From the NCBI GenBank assembly GCA_039111635.1, contig JBCAQO010000011.1, positions 372,001-436,000 on the forward strand: 64,000 nucleotides of DNA, read 5' to 3'. A model generated the notes under the pieces. The model made no database searches and had not been told where the DNA came from. It saw nothing but the letters and a program-made list of their open reading frames with translations. Source of the stretch: Heterobasidion occidentale. Its lineage: Eukaryota; Basidiomycota; Agaricomycetes; Russulales; Bondarzewiaceae. Shown here piece after piece: positions 33,614-43,920 of the stretch. A program made the translations under genes and the position numbers. Position 1 is the first letter of the stretch. Every line of letters starts with the position of its first letter.

Positions 33614-34039
33614 TGAACACCTCACAACCACGACGAAACGCCGTCGTGGCTGCACGTTGGACGGGATGGATGGAACGAATGACGATCGATATTAATGCGT
33701 GATAATGTGTTGGGGCCCAACTCGGGAGGGCCGGCCGCTGACCCCGATGCCGATATCTTCATGAGACGAAACAAAAGCATCGTACAGTGATGGCCGATAC
33801 GTACCGGGATGCTTGATGTATTTTATCTATCTTTGTGGTTTACTTGGTCTGTCATTGGATTGGAGTACCACTCAACTGTCGCGACGGTCTGGGCGGAGTG
33901 CTGCCGATGCGTGCCGAAGCGGCGAGTTGCGTTTCCGGCGTCTGATGTCATTTTTTGCCTTCGTCGCTCGACCGTCCACATCCGAGCCTACGATCCACGA
34001 CACGGCAAGCGCTCCACCGCCTCCAACAACAACAACAAC
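33614..34039. other. Intergenic, 3' and 5' flanks
   Basis: Holds the 3' flank of the sugar transporter and the upstream region of BUD32. It ends in an ACAACAACAACAACA run just before the ATG at 34040, typical of an A-rich leader. Confidence 0.4.
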
Positions 34040-35237
34040 AATGTCTCGCGATGGTTTCCTATCCCTCCTGCCTCGGCCACGTTCATCTCGCAGGGCGCAG
34101 AAGCAGCACGTAGAGATCCCACCCGTCTCTCCGTCCCCGCGCCCGTTCCTGACACCCCTCCTCTCCCCCTCCCCCCTTCCCTTTGACACCGCAGAAAATC
34201 TACAAAGCGCGCATCCACGTGCGCAGCTCCGGCGCCTCAGATGACGGAGGCGTGCCCGTGCTGCTGAAGCACCGGTTCCACAAGCAGTACCGCCACGCGA
34301 CGCTCGACGGCTCGCTCACGCGCGCGCGCGTCGCCGGGGAAGCGAGGGCGCTGCTCAAGTGTCTGCGGTGCGTGCGTCCCCCTCCTCTCATCGGCTCCTT
34401 CGCCCGCCGGTTGCTGATCGCGTGAAACGAACCGGGGGTGGTGCAGGTCGGGCGTGCACGTCCCGGGCATCCGCATGGTGGACGCCGTCAATGGCCTACT
34501 GGGGATCGAGTGGATCGAGGGCGAGAGCGTAAGGTTTTTGTTAGGCGGTGGTGCCGAGGGCGAAGCGGAAGGGGACTACGACGACGGAGAAGAAGAGGGC
34601 GACGCGCCTGCAGACCCCGCGCCGGACCTCCTGGAAGAGTACACCATCTCACACGGTACGTCTCCACCAAAGCCTTCAATGCGGCTTTCTGTATACACTG
34701 AACGACGTCGTGTGGGATGCCAGATACGCTGATGCGTATGATCGGAGAGGAGATCGCCAAGATGCACCTCGCGGACGTCGTCCACGGCGATCTGACGACG
34801 TCCAACATGATGCTCCGCCACCCGACGTCCTTCACGGTGCCCTCTCCCGACAGCCCCCGCACCCAGCTGGTAAGCCCCCGCACGTACATACCCACCAACA
34901 ACGCCTTGTTCACCTGCTTCGTCCGTCCGTCGGCTCCGTTCAGGTCCTCATCGACTTTGGCCTCGCGTACACCTCGACCCTGATCGAAGACAAGGCGGTG
35001 GACCTGTACGTCCTAGAGCGCGCCTTCGCGTCGACGCACCCCGCCTCGGAGCCCCTCTTCGCGTCGGTGCTCGCGGCGTACCAGAAGCGGATGGGCAAGG
35101 ACTGGCCGCGGTCGGCCGGCGCCTAGACGAAGGTCACTTTTTTTCTCGCTGTTCTCCCTTTTCTGCTGATAGCTGAAACCTTTTTTTTTTCGTCATCAGT
35201 TCGGCTGAGGGGTCGGAAGAGAAGCTTGGTGGGGTGA
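34040..35237 (+). CDS. BUD32: BUD32/PRPK kinase of the KEOPS complex, frame broken
   Basis: Bud32 is the atypical kinase/ATPase of KEOPS, needed for t6A modification of ANN-decoding tRNAs. Visible are FISQGAEA, KIYKARIHV, PVLLKHRFHKQYRHATLD, RVAGEARALLKCLR, EEIAKMHLADVVHGDLTTSN (catalytic HGDLTTSN), VLIDFGLAYTSTLIEDKAVD and LYVLERAF. The frame runs into TAG at 35124 directly after GKDWP. One base off frame, the expected family C-terminus LDEVRLRGRKRSLVG follows, across an intron 35133-35199, ending at 35237. One base is thus missing near 35104-35109. The ATG at 34040 is also out of frame with the conserved FISQGAEA, so the start is uncertain. The product is certain; the model is not. Confidence 0.85.
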
Positions 35238-35539
35238 TAGAAATACACACCGAGCAACTCAGTGTATTTTTACCGCGTACTCGGCGGGCGATTAGATTCG
35301 GGACGTGCACCCCACTTAATCTCTACAATCGGTGTTTTGAGCAGATCTGCATCAACGAAAAACAATCTACTATTGTACACCATACACCGTACATCGTACA
35401 TCCCGCACCTCCACCACCTCGTACTCTGCCCACACCTGACGCGCATCTAATCCGACAGCTCATCCCCCCCGCATTTAATGTTACGAAAAATAAATTGACA
35501 GACATCTGAAGCCTGACACCGCATGTGGAAGGTGTTTGG

Positions 35540-36413
35540 TCAGACCACGGCGACGCGCTGGAGGGAATTGACATAGTCGACACGGAAGGAATTAGTCTCC
35601 GTGTCAACGCTCCGGTTGTGCGGCGTCCATTTAGGCTCCTCCTGTGCACGGGTGTGGGTGAGGATGGGCAGATGAGGATGGGCAGAGGCATAGGCATAAT
35701 GGGATGGGCGGATGTAGAGTCAAGTTCAGTTCGCGTCAGACAGTCAGGGATGAGACGAGACGAGTGGACGGGTGGACGTGTGTAAGAAAGGAAGCAGACA
35801 AAGGGGTTGAGAGGCCTACCTTGAAGAGGCGGAGAGCCTTGATCTGGTTCAGCTCGTCGAGCGTAAAGCGGTGGTAGATGCCTGCGGGGATGACGAGCAG
35901 GTCTCCGGGCAGGACGTGCACGCGGATCCATGCGTCCGTAGGATGTTCTGGCACCAAAAAATAAATAAAAACTCGTCAGCGCCGTGCGTCGCGCGGACGA
36001 CCGAGGTCGGCACGGAAGAAAGACACGAACCACGGACGTCGAAGAACCCAGCCCCGAGAGGATGTACCGGATCTCCTCGTCCTCGTGCATATGTCTACTC
36101 GGCCATCATCGCATACATCAGGATCAGCCCCCGGCGAAAAGTTTTCAAGTCACTCACTCCTCGAAGAACGTCTTGAGCTTCCCTCGTACAGGTCCCCGAG
36201 GCCCTCCTTCGTCACGTTGATGATGTCCCTGTTCTTGTACCCGCGCTCGACCGCGAGCGCATCGATCGCAGGCTCCCACCCGCCCTCGCGGTCGTGCGGG
36301 ATGCGCCAGTGCAGCACCCCGGCGGCCTTGAGCGTTTCCTCCGACACGGGACGCTGCGAGTCGTGCGGGAGGCGCTGGTCGCCGGGGACGTTGTCGAAGT
36401 AGTAGGCACGCAT
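35540..36413 (-). CDS. ADI1: Acireductone dioxygenase (methionine salvage), frame broken twice
   Basis: The metal-dependent ARD converts acireductone to the 2-oxo acid precursor of methionine. The start at 36413 gives [18 protein letters not shown], then [20 protein letters not shown], the metal site [42 protein letters not shown] and the C-terminal exon [17 protein letters not shown] through [10 protein letters not shown], stop at 35540-35542. Two conserved segments are out of frame by one base: KLKTFFEE after LYEG (near 36181), and GFFDVR after ILSG (near 36052). Both look like a base lost from a G or A run. About four exons; the others join cleanly. It converges with BUD32. Confidence 0.9.
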
Positions 36414-36880
36414 CGTTCGCTTTTTCGGGTGTTGGATAGGAGGATGATAGAGCTTGTTCTGTTCGCGGCCGGGATTTGTTTGTGCGCGCGGTTGTGATAT
36501 CTGACGGGGCTATGACTCTGAGAAGTTATGTCGCAATGATCAATAGATATGTTGCGAGATGTTCGATACTCATGAACGCGGATTTCATTTTGGATTTTAA
36601 AAACTTGCGGACAACTGACGGCAGAATACGAGATAAGTGCTTATGAGTGCCTTGTCCGATAACAGTACATGGGAATGCAACGAATGACTCTTCGTACTAA
36701 GACAAATCCATGGAACAAAACATGAAAGGGTACTATAAAGATATGTGATGTGATGCGAAAAAGTCGATGAGAATGAAATCACGCTGCAGATAGCAATGGC
36801 TGAGTGTCTGAAAGCGTCAAGCTAGCGCCGTCCAAAAGTCGTAGAGAAAGTAAGTCAACCGGAATCACTCGGAAAAAAAG
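36414..36880. other. Intergenic, nothing recognised
   Basis: Contains the ARD promoter and the 3' flank of the transporter gene to the right. No gene or repeat was seen. Confidence 0.4.
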
Positions 36881-38284
36881 TCATCGCCGTCGTGTAGCCT
36901 TCTCCCTGTACTCGACAGCGGCATACCAAGCGCCGCCTAGCAGCGTCAGTGCGATGCCCATCGCATTGGTGGGTGATATCGTGAGCTGGAACATTGAGAC
37001 AGCGCACAGCACCGTCAGCACCTGCTTGACATTGGCTGTTTTGAATGTACATTGAGCGCCAGCGACTCTCAAAGCAAAGATGACGCGCGTACCTGCGACT
37101 CCCATGCTCAGCGCGCCAGCGCGGCGGTTCGCTTCGAAGCTCACCACGTTGAGCGCGAAGGCGATGAGGCCATTCGCGAAGAGAAGCCCGACGTGCGAAG
37201 GGAGCACCCCCGCGTGCGCCGTGGTGTATCGTTCTATTTTCCAATGCCGGAGGGTATCCAGTTCACCGGACAGATGCGCGTAGAGCGCACACTGCACAAG
37301 GGCGAGCGGAGACGTACGCGTGAGCAGGTCGAGGGGGTGGAGGTGGAGCCGCGGCAGGCTCAGGGGTGGCAAATTGGGTAGGACGACAGAAAAAGGGAGG
37401 CGTGGAAATGGCGGCGGAAGTTGGAAGGTGCGTCGTACGCGCTTCTGTTGAGGCATCTTGGACGCGTATAAAAGTGTCTTTCGGGCGGAGGGTGGGGACT
37501 GAATGGTGTGTGTTGCTATCGTTTTGAGCGCAGCAAGGACGGTGCCGAAGAGGGTTAGGAGGAAGCCCGCAGGTGTGAAGTAGTAGTCGCCATACGTTGC
37601 AAGACCTACGCCTGCGATCACGAGAGCGAGCGAGGCAAACATATTCTTACTGAATCGTGTATTGAAAAGGTAGTATGATAGGATTGTGGTGAATATTGGT
37701 GAGGCTGCGCGGACGACCTGATGAAACTTGAGAGGGTGGCAGGAGTCAAAGAGGGTCACGCAAGATCTTCAAAGACGAACACGTACTGGAACAGTGACAA
37801 GTTTCAGGGAAACATTGCTGATAGCGATATTAACGGAATAAAGGATACTGAAAGCTAGTAATGTGATATAGTCATTGTTATTAAGCCTCTTCGGCTGATA
37901 GAAACCGTTCTGAAGCATGTATCGACCGCCGACGGATCCGCAGAAGGCGTGGATGGTCGTGAGGGTGTAGGGAAACGGGAAAGACACGAGTACAACTTTG
38001 TTATAAAGCGTGAGCATCAAGTTCAGCGCAAAGTAGAGTCCAAGCCAGAAAGATTGCGAATCAGAACAGCGATCGAACGTGCGTCGCAGTTGGAAAAAGA
38101 GCACAGAGCCCCGAGATGGCCTGTGCGCGGACGAGCTAGGCGACGTTTGTTGGAGGTATGCAGATAGGTCGGATCGGGAGCTGTGCGGGGATATGGTCGG
38201 GAGGGAGAGGAGGTCGTCTGACGATGAAGAAAAAGAGGTATTCGACCGAACCCGAGCACCACTCTCTTCTGCCTGGTGAGCCAT
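36881..38284 (-). CDS. Triose-phosphate translocator (TPT) family transporter
   Basis: A membrane protein of the drug/metabolite transporter superfamily, probably in Golgi or ER and moving nucleotide sugars or phosphorylated metabolites. After a Ser-rich N-terminus (MAHQAEESGARVRSNTSFSS) come FWLGLYFALNLMLTLYNKVV, TLTTIHAFCGSVGGRYMLQN, ILYSVNIAISNVSLKLVTVP, FHQVVRAASPIFTTILSYYL, VIAGVGLATYGDYYF, GFLLTLFGTVLAALKTI, LHPLDLLTRTSPLALVQCAL, VGLLFANGLIAFALNVVSFE and AVSMFQLTISPTNAMGIALT. The paired repeats and the NKVVL motif fit TPT. At least two introns are present. The frame is open upstream to a further ATG at 38530; I prefer 38284 because the extra sequence looks non-coding. Exact substrate cannot be told. 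Confidence 0.85.
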
Positions 38285-39054
38285 GCAGGATAGATCAGAT
38301 AAGGGGCACTGCTTGCAGTGATAGAGCAAAGCAGAGCTGGCGTGGGTCTCCTCTGCGTGCGATTTTCTTGAACGATGATATTTGAAAATGCGCTCCAAAG
38401 GTGGACGGGTCGAGCAGTTTTCTTCGCCCACGCTGCACCCGCCAGCTTCTGCACACTGCAGGACAGGAGATGAGATCGAAGACTGAGCCGACAGTGCACT
38501 GCACAGATCGTTGCCAGTGTAGTGCCCCATCAGACCACACTTATAGGGAAGGAAAATCAGGCCAAAGCTCCAGTTAGGTCGTCTTGTATGATGAGTCGTC
38601 CTTCACTCAGGGCGCATGCAAATCTCGGAGAACGAATGGAGTGCCAGAGCAAGGGGGTATAACGTATCGAAACGATTGAGCTTCGGCTCCAAAGAAGTTG
38701 GATGGAAATCAAAACAATGGAGGATGCAGGCGGCATGATTGAACTATAGCACCCGTGGGAATTGCTGATTTGAGAATGTCTTATCGGAGAAAGTCCAAAT
38801 TAATGGTGGAGGTGGCTTGGGTGGCTTCCCCACGTCGATGGAGAAACAACATTGTCTCCAAGCCATGCAGGCACGCGAGAGCCATGCGCGTGAACCGGCT
38901 ACGATCGGTACGCCTGTCAGTGGCATTGAACGGACGTTCGCAGCTTTGTTTCTAACGTTCATCACCCTGTCATATCTTAGTGGCGAGTGTCGCATCCAGA
39001 CGAGTTCTACATAAAGAACGCCTGTAAAGTTCCTCGAAACATCACTATATTACC
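38285..39054. other. Intergenic between divergent genes
   Basis: No domain-bearing frame. It includes the promoters of the TPT-type gene and the coiled-coil gene. Confidence 0.4.
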
Positions 39055-40139
39055 ATGCATCGTCCTGTCGACTATCGTCCTTACTATCCAAGCTTTGATC
39101 ACCAAAACCTTCAGAACTACTCTCTTCCCGCGTTTAATCCGGTCAGCTCTTCAGACCCATACCCTACGCCTGGCCCTACCCCCACAAATGCCCACCATCG
39201 TGAGTTCATGTTTCATCCATGACTTCTTGCTCTGATCAAACCGTCGTTTCGCAGCGGCTACCTCTGTACAATATCCGTTCTCATACCTATATCAAAACCA
39301 TTACCAGTCACAGGACGCGGTTCCGATACCTGTCGTCCCTAGCATGCTCCCCAATGTATTACCTGGGCCAGCTCAAAGATCTGCCGAGACTCGAGTAGTA
39401 GTACCACCCAGTATCGAGAGAGTCAAGAGATCGACCGGGGCCAGTACTTCCTCGGACGCTGAGAGGGACATTCAGACCGTCCCTTTGTCGTCGGCGTCGG
39501 CGCCAACACAAAGGAAGGCAAGCGAGACCACGAAACCTCCGGAGAAGGCATCACAACCGGCAGCCGGGCCTAGGCTTTGGAAGCGAGAAGTACGTCAGGG
39601 AATGGAGATGTTACGCACTGCACTAGAAGGATGCCTGCCGCCTGAGCAGATCAACGCAGCATCCCCCAACTACAGAGTGGCAGAGCTCGGTGTGTCCTAC
39701 AACTTCCACCCCGCTTATGAACGGATGTTAACGAGATGATCAATTTGCAGGTGCTCGGCTCATCAAGCAACAGAAGGAGGAACTCTGTCAAACCAAGGAA
39801 GAACTTCATCAAGTCAAAGAGGAACTGCGGATACTAGACGACTCACTGGACTACGCGCAGACCCAAGTCAACCATCTCAGGGAACATGCCCAAAATCTCG
39901 AAACCCATCTCAAAAGCCAAGCAAGACATATCGACATTCGGGTTCGTGATGCCCTCATTAGAAACGACCGTCTCAGGGAAGAGTTGGAAACGGCCGAAAT
40001 TAGGTTGCGCAAATATCAGCGACGACAGGCGAAAAAGGAATCGGATGAGGCAGGGGCCGCCGAAATTGAGATGAGCGATGATCAGTCGCTGCATGAGGTT
40101 GAAACCGTCGTTTTAGAGCGTACGTTGGTTATGGATTAG
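39055..40139 (+). CDS. Coiled-coil protein of unknown function
   Basis: I do not recognise the family. The N-terminal half is disordered and rich in Pro, Tyr and Ser (MHRPVDYRPYYPSFDHQN, PYPTPGPTPTN). A short conserved-looking helix (REVRQGMEMLRTALEGCLPP, NYRVAELGARLIKQQKEEL) follows. A long charged coiled coil then runs with heptads (KEELHQVKEELRILDD, LREHAQNLETHLKSQ, LREELETAEIRLRKYQRRQ). It ends in an acidic tail, stop at 40137-40139. Two GT-AG introns (donors GTGAGT near 39199 and GTGTGT near 39690) keep the frame. The helix preceding a coiled coil could be a DNA-binding or dimerisation region, but no known motif is complete. Confidence 0.6.
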
Positions 40140-40991
40140 ACTGTGTATTAATTTGTTGTTTGGCAATATGGGTTTACGCGTTACCTGTGAGACATCCATT
40201 CTCGATGTCAAAAGAGTGACTGGTCATTTACTGAAGTGCTTGATTACTGGCATTGAACTCTGTGGGTGTTAAGTATGATTTCAAGAACTGATGCAACAGG
40301 GAACGCATCAAAACCTCGAAATCATCCTACAGTTTCATCGAAAAGGTGGGTCGATTAAGTAGACGGCAAGTATCATAGCAGTTCTTTCCTGCACATGTGC
40401 GGCGCACAAGTGGAGAACCCTTGAAGATGGTGCAAGTCGATGCCGTGTGTCGATTTTGTTCGGCATGTGGTGTTTTTTGATAACTTAGATGAAATCGCAA
40501 CTAGGCATGTTTAGGTCTCACCTCGTTGCATCCGTAAAAAGACACTTCACATCACCGTAAAGGCTTCATATCAGGCAGCCCATGCTTACCTTCACAGTGC
40601 TCGCAAACAAGTAATTTCACGACTCGGGCGAAGCATGATTGCATCAGGGTAACGGGCACAAAGATTGTTGAATTGCTTGCGGCTGTGATAGATACGGTCA
40701 GTGAGATGTTATCGACGACCGAAGTAACGAACGCAGACGCTCGATTTCATGGTCAATGCAGCTTTTGGCTTTGCTAAACACCATGCACAACAATTGATTG
40801 GGCGAAGTACCTTTGAAAATCCGTCAACCGGTGCTGTGACTCGTAAACGGAGAGCTCAGCACTCACATATGTATCACTATTGATCGCTAAACAGAAAAGA
40901 GCATAGACAACCCTCGACAGATATATCCAACATAGTCCAGTGTCCCAGTGAGATGCAAAAACAAAAAGAGTGTCACGACTCCAGAGCCGAT
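40140..40991. other. Intergenic, nothing recognised
   Basis: Convergent 3' flanks of the coiled-coil gene and MID1. No frame, RNA gene or repeat was recognised. Confidence 0.4.
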
Positions 40992-42555
40992 TCAGCTGCC
41001 ATTACAATAGACATTCCCCCACCGATCCTGCGCCGTACTCGTGAATCCACCGCCTTCGATGCCTTGCTTTCCGTTGTCGATATATCCCACGCCATAACTG
41101 TCGTTCGCGTTGAAAGCCACAACCGGGCATTTGAACCAAGAAAGTTAGGGCATGCGCGGTCCGTCGCAGTGCAGGTCTCGATGCAAGGCAGGAGCTGTAC
41201 ATACGAATAGCTGACGTTTGCCAGATTCGGGTTCCTCGGAGTCGTCCCAGACGGTTGAGGAATCAGAGCTGGAAATACCTGCTGTGCATTGCCGGTAGTG
41301 GTGTGGTGGTTGCGAATTCGGCACACCGCGGGAAGGAGATCGTACAGAGCCATTTCCGATACGCGCGCTGGCAGTCTGCACAGGATTGCAGAGGGGAGTA
41401 AAGGTCTCGCCCACACGCAAAGGTTAAGAGACTTGTCGTGAAGTTGGTCAGGTATGAGAGAAGGGGATCGGTCAGGCTGTTAGGTAACGTTGTCGAGTCG
41501 TGTGCAACGTTCGGAAACGCGGGCGCAGGAAGTGGAGCAGCGAAGGAAACTGTAGGACAATATGGTAGGGAGTGGACCAAAGGGCACGAAAACGATCCTA
41601 CGAGAGAGTGAGTGGCGGTCGGGTGCGTAGAAAAAGTACATACCTGATTTCGTGGTGAAGTAGATCGGTCCGCTGACTTTTGTATGATCCTGGATTGTGT
41701 AGGCAGTGTAGTTTGTTGATGGTGTCAGGCGGCCGACTAGCCATTCCGTTCGCCAACCATCGGAATCCCGCAGCCAAGGCTGTTCCTCTTCAGTCGCACC
41801 AATTTTTTGTGCTGATCGCAAAGCACATGCCGTCTTCGGAAGCGTAGCTATTGAAGACAGCGTATTTGCGAGTACCAAGGTGAAGTTGGGCGAGGACGAG
41901 GGCGCGGTAGGGGATGATAAGTTCGCCGTCGGAAGAGTATAATTCGGGTAACTCGGATCAGAGAAGCGGGACCCTGAGAAGGGAGGGGAGTAAATCAACG
42001 CTTGATTTGATGTGGTATCCCCAAGAAATGGGAGGGTGGACAGATGTGCGTGTAGAGGTCCTAGAAAAATGTTTAGTCACGTACAATGTTAAACAAGGGA
42101 GTCCGTCGACCATGAACGCAGTGCACCGAGTTCGTCATACATACCGTCGTCCGACGCGCCTATCTCTACCGCATCATCCCTGCTTCCTCCCCAAATGGCC
42201 ATCTTTCCTCCAGTATCACCGCCTATCGTCAAGTTGCCAAACCCTTCTTCCCCCAAAATCAATTCCCATACATCCTGGCCACTATCTGGCCCTGGGACGC
42301 CGACGTCGCTGGAATTCGTCACAAAAAATCTTGGCACGTTCGATGAATTGGTGCATGATGCGACGGAAACAGAGAGCTGCCGTGTGCTGGGCAGAACGAA
42401 GAGCTGAGGGTTGGCGGAGGATAACACGGACCCTGACACCGCTAATGGTGTTCCCAGAGTCAAACGCGTATTGTTTTGTGCACGAGCGATGGTGCAGAAA
42501 GTGCGAGAGAATATATCAGCGCCCACAGCGATTGCGGAAGCACCCCATTCAGCAT
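40992..42555 (-). CDS. MID1: MID1, stretch-activated calcium channel subunit, frame broken
   Basis: Mid1 is the secreted or membrane-bound regulatory subunit of the high-affinity calcium influx channel and works with Cch1. Seen in order: AQNNTRLTLGTPLAVSGSVL, LFVLPSTRQLSVSVASC, YSPPFSGSRF, TNYTAYTIQDHTKVSG, LPYCPTVSFAAPLPAP and YLTNFTTSLLTFACGRD. The cysteine-rich end follows (YSPLQSCADCQRAYRKWLC, FPRC, YSYVQLLPCIETCTATDRA), then KCPVVAFNANDSYGVGY and RWGNVYCNGS, stop at 40992-40994. There are many N-glycosylation sites. Introns lie near 41606 and 42090. Single-base frame breaks occur near 41134 and 41274, and a likely third joins the signal peptide (MLNGVLPQSLWALIYSLALS, start 42555) to AQNNTR. 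The start is therefore tentative. Confidence 0.85.
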
Positions 42556-42857
42556 GTTGCTCCGTAGCTAGGGTGTCCAACGAACTGTGAGCGATGAAAT
42601 CATACAAAAAATTGCCGAGGTAAGAGTTTGAGCGGAATGTGGTACAATGCTTGCCTCGCTTTTTCCAACTCCCAGCTTGTGGGATTCAATGAAGCTCCCG
42701 GGTATGCGTTGTAGAGGTTTGTAGTCAAGGAACAGAAAGCTACTAGATTTCTTCGGGATAATGACGTAATACCTAATGATCGCTACAAATCTCTTCTCGC
42801 CAATACAGTAACCCAGACAGGCCTTCAAAGCTTTAGACTTCAAGCGCTCATAACACA
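42556..42857. promoter_or_regulatory. Shared divergent promoter of MID1 and prefoldin 5
   Basis: The proposed MID1 start and the prefoldin start are about 300 bases apart on opposite strands. No TATA box is obvious. The interval depends on the tentative MID1 start. Confidence 0.4.
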
Positions 42858-43498
42858 ATGGCGTCCTCAACGGCAGCGACAGGACAACAACCTCAGCAAA
42901 TCAATATCTCAGATCTGGATCTCCCCCAGCTCTCCGATGTGCGCAGACAGCTCGAAGAAGTGCGTGGTTTCCTGGTCTTTCGTGAGACATAGGGCAGCGC
43001 TGATCGTCATCTTAAGGAACTGTCGCACTTGACAAACTCGTTTGCCCAACTCAAACAAGCCCAGGCAAAGTTCCGGTCATGCATTGAGAGTGTGCAAGAG
43101 GTGAAACCAGCAAACAAAGGTCAGATTCTGTGCAACTCTGATCAGTCTTCTTCGACTGAGTGTCACTATGACAGACAAAACAATATTGGTCCTTTGACGA
43201 ATTCCCTCTACGTACCTGGGAAACTATGCGATCCTGAAAATGTCATCGTAGACGTTGGAACCGGTTACTATGTGCAGAAAGTGAGTAGATGCATCCCTTA
43301 GCCTAGGTCTCCTCGTTGTTGACATACCGCTAGACACGTCCTCAAGCAGTCAAGCACTATGAGTCGAAGGTCGAATACATCGGGTCTAACCTTGAAACGT
43401 TGCAGGAAACCATACAGAAGAAGCAGGACAATATGAATTACTTGGTGAATGTAATGCAGTCAAAACTGCAGTCTGCATCTGCGAAAAATGACAATTAG
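42858..43498 (+). CDS. GIM5: Prefoldin subunit 5 (GIM5)
   Basis: An alpha-class subunit of the hexameric prefoldin chaperone, which delivers unfolded actin and tubulin to CCT. Four exons encode about 150 residues, the family size. They read MASSTAATGQQPQQINISDL and QLSDVRRQLEE, then the first coiled coil (ELSHLTNSFAQLKQAQAKFR). The beta-hairpin region (IGPLTNSLYVPGKLCDPENV, IVDVGTGYYVQK) and the second coiled coil (TLQETIQKKQDNMNYLVNVM) follow. The stop is at 43496-43498. Introns are GT-AG and join cleanly. Confidence 0.93.
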
Positions 43499-43649
43499 TA
43501 CTTCCAATTTTACCAATATATGACATCTGAGGGTGTTTGCGCATTTCGATACCATGCCAATACCTACACATAAATGGTTGAATGACTTGCGGCACAAAAT
43601 GAATGTTGAAGTGAGGAACACTCAAAAAACGTTCCGTTCTATCAAAACA

Positions 43650-43730
43650 TTCCGGTACGGGGAATCGAACCCCGAGCTGCCGCGACCATAGAATGAAAGG
43701 CGGCAATGTTAGCCGTTACACCATACCGGA
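43650..43730 (-). tRNA. tRNA-Glu(UUC) with 9-base intron
   Basis: The acceptor stem TCCGGTA/TACCGGA is perfect and the discriminator is A (43650). The T arm is CGGGG-TTCGATT-CCCCG. The anticodon TTC lies at 43697-43695. A nine-base intron, TTCTATGGT (43693-43685), sits one base 3' of the anticodon. D arm and anticodon stem are identical to the tRNA-Glu(CUC) at 24888. Confidence 0.93.
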
Positions 43731-43920
43731 TACACAACTACTTTCTTAAGCCCCATATCCACTTGCGGCTTGTACAGAATATATGAGAAACAACACAGAG
43801 GGTACATTATTGCCACGTATCTGCAGGGCAACTTCTATGTGACTCCACACTCGCCAGTGAAGCTTCACTAGAGAAGTAAAAGAGAGGTGTCATAAGAAAA
43901 CTAATCTCCGCGAAGGACGA

